A DNA stretch of 64,000 nucleotides from Sphingomonas sp. OK281 (GCF_900115295.1 NZ_FOVZ01000003.1:310001-374000), one strand, 5' to 3'; positions 33,108 to 43,775 are shown, numbered from the stretch's first letter. Made by a program: numbers and translations. Notes: generated from the sequence alone by a model not told the origin.

Positions 33108-36059
33108 ATGATCACGCGCCGTAACATGATGGGCGGCGCGGTGGCCGCGGGGTTGATGGCCTCGCCGTTGGCCGCCGCGGTGCGGTTCGACCGGCGCAAG
33201 GGCGGGTTCGACATCACGATGCCGAGTGGCGGCGTGGTACCGGTGTTCGTCGATGCCGACGACCTGGTCGGCGTCCGCCGCGCCGCCGGCGACCTGGCCG
33301 CCGACATCGGTCGCGTGACCGGCACCGCGGCGCAGGTCGTTTCGGATTCCGCGCATCTCGCCGAGCGGATCATCCTGGTCGGCACGCTCGGCCATAGTCC
33401 GCTTGTCGACCGGATGATCGCGAGCGGCAAACTCGACGTCGCCGGCATCCGCGGCAAATGGGAATCGTTCGTCGTCGAGACGATCGCCAACCCGCTGCCC
33501 GGCGTGCGCGAGGCGCTGGTGATCGTCGGCAGCGACAAGCGCGGTGCGATCTACGGCGCATACGATTTGTCGCGGATGATCGGCGTGTCGCCCTGGTATT
33601 GGTGGGCGGACGTGCCGGTCGTCCGCCAGGCGCATCTGAGCGTGGCGCATGGCCGCTATGTCCAGGGATCGCCCGCAGTGAGATATCGCGGCATCTTCCT
33701 CAACGACGAAGCGCCCTGCCTGTCGGGCTGGACCACCGAAAAGTTCGGCGGGATGAACGCCAAATTCTACGGACGGCTGTTCGAACTGCTGTTGCGACTG
33801 CGCGCCAATTACCTGTGGCCGGCGATGTGGAACAATGCGTTCGCGATCGACGATCCGGCCAATGCGCCGCTCGCCGACGAGTACGGCATCGTGATGGGCA
33901 CGTCGCATCACGAACCGATGATGCGCGCGCACAAGGAATGGACCGACCATCACGACGACTACGGCAACGGCGCGTGGAACTACGCGACCAACCGGGACGG
34001 CGTGCGCACGTTCTTCGAGGAGGGCATCGCGCGCAACCGGACCAACGAGGTGGTCGTCACGATCGGCATGCGCGGCGATGGCGACGTCGCGCTGGAGAGC
34101 ACCGGCAGCCTCCAGTCCGACGTCACCTTGCTCGAGACGGTCATCACCGACCAGCGCCGGATCATCGCGGAGGGGATGCGCAAACCCGCCGAGCAGGTGC
34201 CGCAGGTGTGGGTGTTGTTCACCGAGGTCTATAAATATTACGATGCCGGGCTGAAGATCCCCGACGACGTCACGCTGATGCTGGCGGACGACAATGTCGG
34301 CAACCTGCGCCGCCTGCCGACGGCGGCCGAGCGTGGTCGAAAGGGTGGCTTCGGCGTGTATTTCCACATGGACATGCACGGCGGCCCGTTCGCGTATCAA
34401 TGGATCAATTCGAACCCGCTGCCCAAGATCTGGGAGCAGATGAACCTCGCCAACCAGTACGGCGCGAACGAGATGTGGATCGCCAATGTCGGCGACCTCA
34501 AGCCGCTCGAACTGCCGATCGAGTTCTTCCTGGCGATGGCGTGGAACCCCGCCGACGTCGCCAAGGACAAGATCGCCGATTGGACGCGCGCCTGGGCCGA
34601 GCGCCAGTTCGGGCCCGAGCATGCCACCGAGATCGCGTTCCTCGCGGCGCGCTATGCCAAGTATAACGGGATGCGCAAACCCGAGCAGCTCCGCCCTGGT
34701 ACGTACAGCCTGGAGCATTACCGCGAGGCCGAGCGGATGTGCGAGGCGTGGACCGACCTCGTCCGGCGCGCCAATGCGGTCGACGCCGCGTTGCGCCCCG
34801 AGCAGCGCGACGCGTTCTATCAGCTCGTGCTGTACCCGGTGCGCGCGTGCGCCAATCTGATGCTGATGTATGCCGCGGCGGCGCGCAATGCGCGGTTCGC
34901 CGAGCAGGCGCGGGCGAGCACCAAGGCCGAGGCCGACGAGGTCCGGCGGCGTTTCAAATACGACCACGAACTGCGCGACACCTACAACCACGTGCTTGCC
35001 GGCGGCAAATGGAACCACCTGATGGACCAGACGCATATCGGCTATTTCGACTGGTATCCGCCCGAGGCCGACATCATGCCCGCGGTTGCCGATCTCGATC
35101 TCGACGGCGTGACGGGGTTCGGCGTCAGCGTCGACGGGGACAGCCGTGGATGGCCGGGCTATTACATGCCGCCGGTGCTGCCCACGCTCGACAGCATCAC
35201 GCGGTTGCCGACCTATCTCGACGTGTTTCCGCGCGGGATCGCCGACGCGCAAGTGACGGTGACCGCGGACCAGCCCTGGGTGACGATCCGCGAGGGCAAG
35301 GCGTTCAGCGTCTCGCCGCGCGACCGGCGGTTCTGGATCGATGTCGACTGGACGAAGGCGCCGGTGGGGAAGGCCAAGGCGACGATCGCGGTCAAGGGCG
35401 ACACGACGATCAACGCGGCGCTGAACGTGGTGCGCGCGACGCCGCAACAGGAGAAGGACGCGCGCGGTACGTTCGGTGGGCTGGCGGGCGCGTTCGCGGT
35501 GCCGGTCACCGGCTTCACGCGGTCGGTGCCGGTCGGTGGCGTGCGCTGGGACGCGATCCCCGATTTCGGGCGCGTCGAGACGGCGATGTCGATCTTTCCG
35601 GTCGATGCACCGTCCTTCCCGGACCCCTCGCGCACACCGCGTCTCGAGTATCCGATCTTCCTGGCGACGGCGGGCAAGTATCGCGTCGATCTGGTGACTG
35701 GGCCGACGCTGGAGGTTATCCCCGGACGCACCCTGAGCGTGGCAGTCTGGCTCGACGATCGGCAGCCCGAGATCGGCACGGTCTTCACGTCGGAGGACGG
35801 CGCGGCCCAGGATTTTCTCGGCGCCAAGCATGCGGCCAACACCGCCGACAATGCGCGGACGATGCGGTTCACGATCGATGCGGATCGACCGGGGCGCCAC
35901 GTGCTGACCATCGCCATGATCGATCCGACGATCGTCGTGCAGACCATCGCGATTTCGCACGGGGATCCCAAGGCCTGCTATTTCGGACCGCCGATGATCG
36001 ACGCACGGCCTGCGCAACCCGGCCGGTCCGTGTCCCCCTGGGCGATCGCCCGGTCATGA
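33108..36059 (+). CDS. GH115 family alpha-glucuronidase, exported
   Basis: 983 residues, normal for GH115. The start ITRRNMMGGAVAAGLMASPLAA looks like a twin-arginine signal. SDKRGAIYGAYDLSRMIGVSPWYWWADVPV, SPAVRYRGIFLNDEAPCLSGWT, LLLRLRANYLWPAMWNNAF and GTSHHEPMMRAHKEW are the GH115 core; Glu and Asp residues in these segments form the active site in characterised members. The family removes 4-O-methylglucuronic acid from glucuronoxylan. Starts 113 bp after the receptor and overlaps the GH51 gene by ATGA. Confidence 0.93.
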   Translation: MITRRNMMGGAVAAGLMASPLAAAVRFDRRKGGFDITMPSGGVVPVFVDADDLVGVRRAAGDLAADIGRVTGTAAQVVSDSAHLAERIILVGTLGHSPLVDRMIASGKLDVAGIRGKWESFVVETIANPLPGVREALVIVGSDKRGAIYGAYDLSRMIGVSPWYWWADVPVVRQAHLSVAHGRYVQGSPAVRYRGIFLNDEAPCLSGWTTEKFGGMNAKFYGRLFELLLRLRANYLWPAMWNNAFAIDDPANAPLADEYGIVMGTSHHEPMMRAHKEWTDHHDDYGNGAWNYATNRDGVRTFFEEGIARNRTNEVVVTIGMRGDGDVALESTGSLQSDVTLLETVITDQRRIIAEGMRKPAEQVPQVWVLFTEVYKYYDAGLKIPDDVTLMLADDNVGNLRRLPTAAERGRKGGFGVYFHMDMHGGPFAYQWINSNPLPKIWEQMNLANQYGANEMWIANVGDLKPLELPIEFFLAMAWNPADVAKDKIADWTRAWAERQFGPEHATEIAFLAARYAKYNGMRKPEQLRPGTYSLEHYREAERMCEAWTDLVRRANAVDAALRPEQRDAFYQLVLYPVRACANLMLMYAAAARNARFAEQARASTKAEADEVRRRFKYDHELRDTYNHVLAGGKWNHLMDQTHIGYFDWYPPEADIMPAVADLDLDGVTGFGVSVDGDSRGWPGYYMPPVLPTLDSITRLPTYLDVFPRGIADAQVTVTADQPWVTIREGKAFSVSPRDRRFWIDVDWTKAPVGKAKATIAVKGDTTINAALNVVRATPQQEKDARGTFGGLAGAFAVPVTGFTRSVPVGGVRWDAIPDFGRVETAMSIFPVDAPSFPDPSRTPRLEYPIFLATAGKYRVDLVTGPTLEVIPGRTLSVAVWLDDRQPEIGTVFTSEDGAAQDFLGAKHAANTADNARTMRFTIDADRPGRHVLTIAMIDPTIVVQTIAISHGDPKACYFGPPMIDARPAQPGRSVSPWAIARS

Positions 36060-37618
36060 GGCGGGCATGCCTGGCTCTTGTCGGCGTCCTGGCCCTGGCG
36101 GCGCTGCCTGCGGGGAACGGGCGCGCGGCGACGCAGGACCCGCAGCCGGTGTCGGCCGACGTGATCGTCGATCTCGATGCGCCGGGGCCGGTCATCGCCA
36201 GGCATATCTACGGCCAGTTCGCCGAGCATCTCGGGCGGGGTATCTACGAAGGCATATGGGTCGGCGAGAAGAGCGCGATCCCCAACATCCGGGGGTATCG
36301 CCGCGACGTGGTCGAGGCGTTGCGCCATATCCATGTGCCGGTGGTCCGCTGGCCGGGGGGCTGCTTCAGCGAAATCTACGATTGGCGCGACGGGATCGGG
36401 CCACGCGCGAAGCGTCCCACCCGCGTGACGATGAACTGGCCGAACACGATCGACACCAACCAGTTCGGCACGCATGAATTCCTCGATTTTGCCGAACTGA
36501 TCGGCGCGGATGCCTATGTCTCGGGCAATGTCGGATCGATGACGCCGCGCGATATGGCGCAGTGGATCGAGTACATGACCTCCGACCAGCCCGAATCGAC
36601 GCTGGTGCAGCAGCGCAAGCGCAACGGCCGCGACACGGCATGGCGCGTGCCGTTCTTCGGCATCGGCAACGAGACCTGGGGCTGCGGCGGCGAGATGCGA
36701 CCCGAATACGCCGCCGACGTTAACGCGCGCTATGCGATCTTCGCGCGCGCGCCGAGCGGTTATCCGATGATCAAGGTGGCGAGCGGCGCCAGCGTCCAGG
36801 GCGGCGGCGATCACGAGGCGTTCACCACCGCGATGATGGCGCACATGGGCGCGACGCAGGCGCTGAGCTTTCATTATTACGCGATGCCGGACGGAGCCAA
36901 GGGACCGGCGATCGGTTTCGACGAGGATGGCTGGGCGAGCGAACTCGCGCTTGCGCGGCGCATGGAACCGCTCGTGTCGCGGACCGAGGCGATCATGGAC
37001 CGCACCGATCCCGAGCGGAAGATCGCGCTCTTCATCGACGAATGGGGAAGCTGGTATCGCCAGCCACCCGAGGCGCCCGAGGGTGCGCATTACCAGCAGA
37101 ACTCGTTGCGCGATGCGATGGTCGCGGCGCTCACGCTCGACATCTTCCATCGGCACACCGCCCGCGTGCGGATGGCCAACATCGCGCAGATGGTCAACGT
37201 GCTGCAGGCGATGATCCTCACCGAAAAGCAGAAGATGCTGCTGACGCCGACCTATCACGTGTTCGACATGTACCAGCCGTTCATGGACGCGACGCCGTTC
37301 CCGGCGCTGGTGGCGGGCCCGGTCTACACGCAGGGCAAGGCGAGCATGCCGACGATCGACGCGTCGGCGGCGCGGGGCAAGGACGGCAAGCTCTATCTCG
37401 CGCTGGTCAACGTCAGCCCAGGCAAAGCCGCGCATATTCGCACGAACCTGACCGGAACCGCGCAGGGCCGGTTGCTGACCGCGCCGCAGATCGACAGTCA
37501 CAACAGCTTCGATGCGCCGGAAACGGTCAAACCGGTGTCGTTCTCTGGTCGGCTCGAGGGCGGAAGGATCGTCTTCGACATGCCGGCAAAATCGATCGCC
37601 GTGGTGAGGATCGAGTGA
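36056..37618 (+). CDS. GH51 alpha-L-arabinofuranosidase, exported
   Basis: 520 residues with a signal peptide (LALVGVLALAALPAGNGRAA, ends near 25). The GH51 barrel shows RWPGGCFSEIYDWRDGIGP and the GIGNETWGCGG segment with acid/base Glu206; the nucleophile is Glu329 in LFIDEWGSWY; the C-terminal beta domain ends KSIAVVRIE. It releases L-arabinose from arabinoxylan or arabinan, probably in the periplasm. ATG 36056 overlaps the GH115 stop (ATGA), so both enzymes are made together. Confidence 0.95.
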   Translation: MRRACLALVGVLALAALPAGNGRAATQDPQPVSADVIVDLDAPGPVIARHIYGQFAEHLGRGIYEGIWVGEKSAIPNIRGYRRDVVEALRHIHVPVVRWPGGCFSEIYDWRDGIGPRAKRPTRVTMNWPNTIDTNQFGTHEFLDFAELIGADAYVSGNVGSMTPRDMAQWIEYMTSDQPESTLVQQRKRNGRDTAWRVPFFGIGNETWGCGGEMRPEYAADVNARYAIFARAPSGYPMIKVASGASVQGGGDHEAFTTAMMAHMGATQALSFHYYAMPDGAKGPAIGFDEDGWASELALARRMEPLVSRTEAIMDRTDPERKIALFIDEWGSWYRQPPEAPEGAHYQQNSLRDAMVAALTLDIFHRHTARVRMANIAQMVNVLQAMILTEKQKMLLTPTYHVFDMYQPFMDATPFPALVAGPVYTQGKASMPTIDASAARGKDGKLYLALVNVSPGKAAHIRTNLTGTAQGRLLTAPQIDSHNSFDAPETVKPVSFSGRLEGGRIVFDMPAKSIAVVRIE

Positions 37619-37951
37619 CGCACGGGCATCGCCGGGGGTGATGCGCGACGCTGCGGGCTGCGTTTCGGATAATTGCGAAGGGCATTCCGGCGGCGATCGT
37701 GAACGATGCCGATACCGACGCACGGTTCGGACCGTGGCCAAGCCTCGTTCGCGGCCCCGCCGCCGCACGACCGGCATCGCCCACGCGCCGCCTACGGCCG
37801 CGGGCGAAGCCAGGGCAAGATGCTCGCAAGTGCAAACTCTTGGCCAATTTCAGTGGCTTTCCGAACGCAATCCGATCTCCTATGTTGATTTCGCAGGGCT
37901 GGTACCTGTGGTGGAGGCTGGCCGGCCCCCAACGGACGATGATCAGTCTCT
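37619..37951. other. Intergenic stretch before the hybrid kinase, nothing clear
   Basis: 333 bases. A frame at 37638-37988 lacks protein-like composition and overlaps the kinase start. No terminator with a T-run was found after the GH51 gene. Confidence 0.45.
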
Positions 37952-40900
37952 ATGCTTCCACCTGTCGATCCCGCGCCTGATTTCCTGACCGGTGGCGGTG
38001 AGATGGGCGCGCTCATGCGGGCGTGCGATTGGTCGGCAACGCCGCTCGGCCCGACCGAATCCTGGCCGCAGTCCTTGCGCTCGTCGCTGTCGATTTGCCT
38101 GAATTCGACCATGCCCAACGCCGTCTACTGGGGCCCCGATTGTCACCTGCTCTATAACGACGCGTATTCGGAGATACTGGTCGATCGCCATCCTGACGCA
38201 CTCGGTCGCCGGTTCAGGGACGTCTGGCCTGAAGCATGGCCTGTGCTGGGCCCCCAGCTGGAGACTGTGGTCTCGACGGGACACGGCTTTGCGGCCGACC
38301 GCTTTCCGCTGATGTTGACGAGGCAAGGCGCGCTTCAGGAGACGCATTGGTTCTACAGCTTCGCTCCGATCAGGGGCGAAGGCGGCACCGTCCTCGGCGT
38401 TTTCGTCAACGGTCTCGAAATCACCGAGAGGGTATTGGCGGAACGGCGCCACGCCACTGAACGGGACCGCCTGGCTCAACTCCTGGACAAGGCCCCGAGC
38501 TTCGCGGCCAGCCTTCGCGGTCCCACTCACGTCGTCGAGTTCGTCAACGCCGCGTTTCGAGCCACGTTCGGCGAACGCGACTTCATCGGGAAGACGACCG
38601 GCGAGGCTTTCCCCGAGTCTGCGGAACAGGGCCTCTCCGAGATGCTCGACACGGTCTATTCGACCGGCGAACGGTTCATTGCCGATCGCGTCGCCATTCG
38701 ACTCGAAGCACCCGGGGCGGCACCGGAGGAACGGTTCCTCAACTTCATATGCGAGCCGGTCACCGACGATAACGGCCAGGTCACCGGCATCTTCATCGAA
38801 GGCTACGACGTCACCGACGCGCATCGCGCCGAGGCCGGCTTGCAGGGGGCGCAGGAGCGCTACAGCGCGCTGTTCAACGCCATCGAACAGGGCTTTTGCA
38901 CGATCGAGGTTGCGTTCGACGAACACGAACGACCGGTCGACTACCGCTTCCTGGAGATCAGTCCGTCGTTCGAACGCCAGACCGGCATCGAGAATGGCGC
39001 TGGCCGGTGGATGCGGGAGATCGCACCCGACCAGGACCAGTTCTGGTTCGATACCTATGGTCATGTGGCGCTGACCGGCGAGCCGGCGCGCTTCGAAAAC
39101 TATTCGACGCCGCTCGGTCGCTGGTGGAACGTCTACGCCTTTCGCATCAGCGGTTCGTTCCGGGTCGCCGTGCTGTTCCACGACATCACCGACCAGAAGC
39201 GCTCGGAGGCGGCGCTGCGGGAAAGCGAGGCACGATTCCGATTGATGGCCGACGCCGTGCCGCAGATCGTGTGGATCACCGACCGCCATGGCCGCATGGA
39301 GTTCCTGAACAAGCGGTTCGTCGACTATACCGGCGCGTCCTACGGAACATCTGTGCCAGCGGACATGACGATGGACGTCATCTACCCGGAGGACGGCGAG
39401 CGCGTAGTTGCAGCATTCGCCGCCGCGCTCGAAAGTGGTCGGCCGTTCGAGATCGAGCACCGCGTCCGCTCGTCTGCTGGCGAGAACCGGTGGTTTCTGG
39501 CTCGGGCCGAACCCTTCCGGGATACCGAGACGGACAAGATCGTCCGCTGGTTCGGCGTGTCCGTCGATATTCACGATCGCAAGCAGACCGAGGCCGCGTT
39601 GCGGGCGAGCGAAGCGCGGCATCGCTTCCGTGCGGAGTTGAGCGATGCACTCCACGGATTGACGACGACGTCCGAGATCATGGCGACGGTGGCGGAACGG
39701 CTCGGGCGGTGGCTCGGCGTCGATCAGGCGAACTACTACAGCGTGGAAGGCGATAGCTTCGTCGTCACGGAAGAGTGGCGGACAAGCGCAAGCCTGGGTT
39801 TGCTGGGGCGCCACTCGCTCCCCGAATTCGGCGAACGTACGGTCGCGCTCGTGCGGTCCGGAGGGTCTCTCCGCGTCGACGATACCCGGTTGGCGGAAGG
39901 CGCCCAGGCCTATGCCGCCGTTGGCATGGGCGCCGTGCTGTCGCTGCCGCTACGGCGCGATGGTCGTTGGGCCAGCGGGCTTCACGTTCACCAGAAGCTG
40001 CCGCGTGCCTGGACCGACGAAGAGGCGGAACTGGTAGCCGAGGTGGCGGCCCGCACCTGGGATGCGATCGAGCGTACGCGCGCCGAAGGCGAGCTACGGA
40101 CAAGCGAGCTCGCGCTGCGCGACCTGACCAACACGCTCGAGCGCCGGGTGGTCGAGCGTACCGCCGAACTGGAACTCGCGCACGAGCAGCTGCGCCAGAG
40201 CCAGAAGCTCGAAGCCATGGGAGCGCTGACCGGCGGGGTAGCGCATGACTTCAACAACCTGCTGACACCCATCGTAGGATCACTCGATCTTCTCCAGCGA
40301 CGAGGCCTGGGCGGCGAGCGCGAACAGCGTCTCATATCGGGCGCCATACAATCCGCCGATCGTGCGCGAACGCTGGTACAACGGTTGCTCGCCTTCGCGC
40401 GCCGTCAGCCGTTGAGCGCCAGTGCCGTCGACGTTGGCAGACTGGTAGAGGGCATGGCCGATTTGCTCGGTAGTACGACCGGACCGCAGGTGCAGGTCGT
40501 CGTCGCGTTGGCGCAGGACCCGCCTGCGGCGCACGCCGATGCCAACCAGCTGGAAATGGCGCTCCTGAACCTGGGTGTGAACGCGCGCGACGCGATGCCG
40601 GATGGAGGAACCCTGCGGATCGGCGCGACGCACGAAAGCGTCGTGTCCCCGAATGGCGCTCTGAAGGAGGGGCACTACATCCGTCTGTCCGTCGCCGATA
40701 CGGGCGTCGGCATGGATGAGGCTACCCTTGCGCGGGCAGTCGAACCGTTCTTTTCCACCAAGGGTATCGGCAAGGGCACGGGTCTCGGCCTGTCGATGGC
40801 GCACGGTCTGGCCGCGCAGCTTGGTGGGGCGCTGACGATCCAGAGCCAGCCGGGGACGGGCACGACTATCGAGCTGTGGCTGCCGGTCAGCGTGGCGGCG

Positions 40901-41296
40901 GCGAGACCGGAGGAGGTCGTCACGACGCCTGCCGTGCTTGGCGCGGTTCGCGGACTGGCATTGCTGGTCGATGACGAGGATGTCGTCCGGGAGAGTACCG
41001 CGGACATGTTGGAAGAGTTTGGCTACGACGTGCGCCAGGCGGCATCGGCCGAGACCGCGCTGGCGCTGGTCGCACAGGGGCTCGAGCCGGACCTGCTCGT
41101 CAGCGATCACCTCATGCCGGGCATGAGCGGCGTGGATCTCGCGCGGGCCCTGCGAACGACGCGAACCGACCTGCCGGTATTGATCGTGTCCGGCTATGCC
41201 GAGGCCGAGGGTATCGCCCCCGACCTGCCCCGCCTGACCAAGCCGTTCAAAAGCGCCGAGCTGGAAGCCAGCCTCGCTGCACTCACATCGGGTTGA
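37952..41296 (+). CDS. Hybrid sensor histidine kinase with several PAS domains, GAF and receiver
   Basis: 1114 residues, no membrane segment, so cytosolic. Four PAS-like modules fill about 1-560 (the third contains SEARFRLMADAVPQIVWITD), then a GAF domain (about 560-710), a coiled coil, HisKA with His765 in GGVAHDFNNLLTPI, the ATPase domain with DTGVGM and GKGTGLGLSMAHG, and a C-terminal receiver with phosphoacceptor Asp1052 (LLVSDHLMPGMSG). The ending and the DFNNLL motif are typical of the phosphorelay kinases of rhizobia and sphingomonads. No cognate regulator is adjacent, except the convergent system at 41488. The signal is unknown. Confidence 0.92.
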   Translation: MLPPVDPAPDFLTGGGEMGALMRACDWSATPLGPTESWPQSLRSSLSICLNSTMPNAVYWGPDCHLLYNDAYSEILVDRHPDALGRRFRDVWPEAWPVLGPQLETVVSTGHGFAADRFPLMLTRQGALQETHWFYSFAPIRGEGGTVLGVFVNGLEITERVLAERRHATERDRLAQLLDKAPSFAASLRGPTHVVEFVNAAFRATFGERDFIGKTTGEAFPESAEQGLSEMLDTVYSTGERFIADRVAIRLEAPGAAPEERFLNFICEPVTDDNGQVTGIFIEGYDVTDAHRAEAGLQGAQERYSALFNAIEQGFCTIEVAFDEHERPVDYRFLEISPSFERQTGIENGAGRWMREIAPDQDQFWFDTYGHVALTGEPARFENYSTPLGRWWNVYAFRISGSFRVAVLFHDITDQKRSEAALRESEARFRLMADAVPQIVWITDRHGRMEFLNKRFVDYTGASYGTSVPADMTMDVIYPEDGERVVAAFAAALESGRPFEIEHRVRSSAGENRWFLARAEPFRDTETDKIVRWFGVSVDIHDRKQTEAALRASEARHRFRAELSDALHGLTTTSEIMATVAERLGRWLGVDQANYYSVEGDSFVVTEEWRTSASLGLLGRHSLPEFGERTVALVRSGGSLRVDDTRLAEGAQAYAAVGMGAVLSLPLRRDGRWASGLHVHQKLPRAWTDEEAELVAEVAARTWDAIERTRAEGELRTSELALRDLTNTLERRVVERTAELELAHEQLRQSQKLEAMGALTGGVAHDFNNLLTPIVGSLDLLQRRGLGGEREQRLISGAIQSADRARTLVQRLLAFARRQPLSASAVDVGRLVEGMADLLGSTTGPQVQVVVALAQDPPAAHADANQLEMALLNLGVNARDAMPDGGTLRIGATHESVVSPNGALKEGHYIRLSVADTGVGMDEATLARAVEPFFSTKGIGKGTGLGLSMAHGLAAQLGGALTIQSQPGTGTTIELWLPVSVAAARPEEVVTTPAVLGAVRGLALLVDDEDVVRESTADMLEEFGYDVRQAASAETALALVAQGLEPDLLVSDHLMPGMSGVDLARALRTTRTDLPVLIVSGYAEAEGIAPDLPRLTKPFKSAELEASLAALTSG

Positions 41297-41487
41297 AACC
41301 GACGCCGCGGCTCGCGGAGCCCGCCTGTGTCGAAACCTGCTTCTTTCCCAAAATGGCCTTCGCTGCGACGACGCGGGTGAGCCGCCTTTAGCTCGTCGGC
41401 GCGGATGTCCGGAGAGGACAGGCTGGAAACCTGCGGATATGCCCATGGCGGTTGCCGTGCTGGTCCCGCAGGACATCGTTCCATGCA

Positions 41488-43068
41488 TCAGTATGGTCGC
41501 GGGACGTGGATCGCGAAGGTCGTCATATCGCTATCGAGTATCGCGATGCTCCCGCGCTGCGCTTCGATCAGGGAGCGGGAAATTGCCAGGCCGAGGCCAG
41601 TCCCGCCCTGGTCTCGCTTGGTTGTGAAGAAAGGTTCGAACAGGCGCTCCCGATCGGCACGCGGAACACCGGCGCCGTCATCGGCCAATAGAAGTTCGAA
41701 GTGGTCTGCCGTGACCGACATCGTGATCGCGACAGATTGTGCGCCGGATTGCCTGCTGTTCTCCAGCAACGTGGCGAGGACGGCTTCCAACGTTGCCGCG
41801 GGTAAGTTTACGCAAGGGATTTCGGTCAGGCAGGCGACGTCGATCATGAAATCGGCCGTTCGCCACGAATCCGCAACGCGCACGATCACCTGTGCGGCAT
41901 CGGTCATGTCCTCACCGGGCTCGACCATGTCGGCGCGGGCCAGGTCGAGCAGCCGCGTGACCAACAGCGCGAGCCGGCGCGCATCCGCATCGGCATTGGC
42001 GAGGAAGCGACGTCGATCCTCCGCCGCCATGTCGGGATGGTCCTGGAGCAGTTCGACGGCGCCGCGGATGCCGGCGAGCGGAGTCTTGAACTCGTGACTG
42101 ACGGCGTGGGCGAAGTCGCGCAGATAGCGTGATCGGCGCTCGATCGCCGCGGCCATGACCGCGAAATCGGCATAGAGCCCCTGGATCTCGATCGCGGCGG
42201 TCGGTGGCGGATCGGGGACGTGGCCGCGGCCGCTCGCGACCGCGCGCGTCGCTGCGCCGAGCTGTTCGATCGGGCGCGTGACGCCGCGCGAGATGACACC
42301 GCTCAACACCACGAGCAACCCGAAGATCGCGGCGATGCCCAGTGCGATCTTGCCCCGGTCTTCGTACAATCCCCTGAACAGCGCGCGCGCGGAGCGGGAC
42401 AACAGGAGCACGCCGACCACGCGGTCGCCGACGATGATCGGGCACGCGTAATGGACGCGTATCGCCGCGGCTCGGGACAGCCATTCGAAGCGGTAGGTTG
42501 CGCGGTAGGCGCCGTTGCGGCGAAGCACGGTCGACGCGCGCCCGGTGAGCGCGGCCGCCACTTCGGGCAACGCGGCGTAGCTCCCCGTGGTGGCGTCGCC
42601 GGCGACGATACTGCCGTTGCGGTCGAGCAGGATGATCGAGGCCAGCGTCGTGGACCGCGTCGCGTCCATGATCGGCGAGAGGCGCACGGCGGCGGCGACC
42701 GCATCGGGCGACCGCCGCGCGTCGGTTGCGACCGGTGGCCTTTCCGCCCTGATCGGAGTCGTGCTGAGATCGATCCCGGAACTGGGCATTTGCGCGCCAT
42801 AGGGGTCGCCGTCCGCCCCGACATCGCTGCGCACCGACCGCCCGGGCGGTGCGGCGGGCCAGAGCGCCGTGGCCGTCGCGGACAGCGCCGCGCCCTGAGC
42901 CACCAGTTCCGCCTCGGTCTGGCGGACGAGCGTGTTCTCGTAGACGCGCAGGAATACCGCGCCGAAGCCGGGCAGCGCGGCGACCAGGAACAAGGTCGCG
43001 AACAGGATCGTCCGCAAGCGCATCCGGGGCCAATGGCGTTTGGCCCAATCCTTGACCCTGCCGATCAC
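41488..43068 (-). CDS. Membrane sensor histidine kinase
   Basis: 526 residues. First membrane helix near 17-35 (MRLRTILFATLFLVAALPGF), a periplasmic sensor of about 220 residues, a second helix (LGIAAIFGLLVVLSGVISRGV), HAMP, HisKA with His325 in HAVSHEFKTPLAGIRG, and ATPase motifs ADDGAGVP and GGTGLGLAIS. GTG 43068 overlaps the response regulator stop (GTGA). It probably phosphorylates that regulator. The same frame continues upstream opposite the regulator gene but does not code there. Confidence 0.92.
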   Translation of the reverse strand: MIGRVKDWAKRHWPRMRLRTILFATLFLVAALPGFGAVFLRVYENTLVRQTEAELVAQGAALSATATALWPAAPPGRSVRSDVGADGDPYGAQMPSSGIDLSTTPIRAERPPVATDARRSPDAVAAAVRLSPIMDATRSTTLASIILLDRNGSIVAGDATTGSYAALPEVAAALTGRASTVLRRNGAYRATYRFEWLSRAAAIRVHYACPIIVGDRVVGVLLLSRSARALFRGLYEDRGKIALGIAAIFGLLVVLSGVISRGVTRPIEQLGAATRAVASGRGHVPDPPPTAAIEIQGLYADFAVMAAAIERRSRYLRDFAHAVSHEFKTPLAGIRGAVELLQDHPDMAAEDRRRFLANADADARRLALLVTRLLDLARADMVEPGEDMTDAAQVIVRVADSWRTADFMIDVACLTEIPCVNLPAATLEAVLATLLENSRQSGAQSVAITMSVTADHFELLLADDGAGVPRADRERLFEPFFTTKRDQGGTGLGLAISRSLIEAQRGSIAILDSDMTTFAIHVPRPY

Positions 43069-43775
43069 GAACCCGTGCACGATCCGAGGCGATAGCCGAT
43101 GCCGGCACGCGTCTCGATCAGGTCGTCGGCGCCGGCCTTCGCGAACTTGCCGCGCAGGTTGCGGATGTGGCTGTCGATCGTCCGGTCGGTGACCGCGAAA
43201 CCGGGGCCGTGCAGCCGGTCGATGATCGCGTCGCGGCTGAACACGCGTCCCGGCATCGATGCGAGCAGCCGGAGGATCTGGAACTCGGTCACCGTGAGCG
43301 CCACCTCGACCTCGTTCCACAGCGCGCGCCATCCTTCCAGGTCGAGCCGCAACCGCCCATGCGACAGGTCGCGGCCGTCCTCGACGCTGGGTGCGCGCGC
43401 GGCGGTGCGGCGCAGGATCGCCATCACGCGCGCCACCACTTCGCGCGGCGAGAAGGGCTTCACGACGTAATCGTCGGCGCCGAGCTCGATGCCGAGCACC
43501 CGGTCGATCTCGTCGTCGCGGCTCGACAAGAACAGGATCGGTATGTCGCCGCTGCCGTCGCCGGCACTGCGAAGACGCCGACAGACCTCCAGCCCGTCCA
43601 TGCGCGGCATGTTGATGTCGAGCACGACCAGATCGGGCGCGTGCGTGCCGACGAGCGCGAGCGCAGCCTCGCCATCTGCCGCCTCGATCGCACCGAGCCC
43701 GGCCTTGTCGAACGCGAACACGAGCAATTGGCGGATATGGGGATCGTCGTCGACGACCAGGATGGTGCGGGGCAT
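43065..43775 (-). CDS. OmpR-family response regulator
   Basis: 236 residues. Receiver domain with phosphoacceptor Asp53 (VVLDINMPRMDG), the acidic pocket VVDDDPHIRQLL and Lys in YVVKPFSPRE. The C-terminal winged helix includes VALTVTEFQILRLLASMPGRVFSRDAIIDRL and VTDRTIDSHIRNLRGKF. Lies between a DUF4173 gene (12-nt gap) and its kinase (4-nt overlap), a three-gene operon. Confidence 0.95.
   Translation of the reverse strand: MPRTILVVDDDPHIRQLLVFAFDKAGLGAIEAADGEAALALVGTHAPDLVVLDINMPRMDGLEVCRRLRSAGDGSGDIPILFLSSRDDEIDRVLGIELGADDYVVKPFSPREVVARVMAILRRTAARAPSVEDGRDLSHGRLRLDLEGWRALWNEVEVALTVTEFQILRLLASMPGRVFSRDAIIDRLHGPGFAVTDRTIDSHIRNLRGKFAKAGADDLIETRAGIGYRLGSCTGS

Noticed and set aside
32991..36017. 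1008-codon open frame opposite the GH115 gene
   Set aside because: Same mirror effect; no start signal and no recognisable domain.
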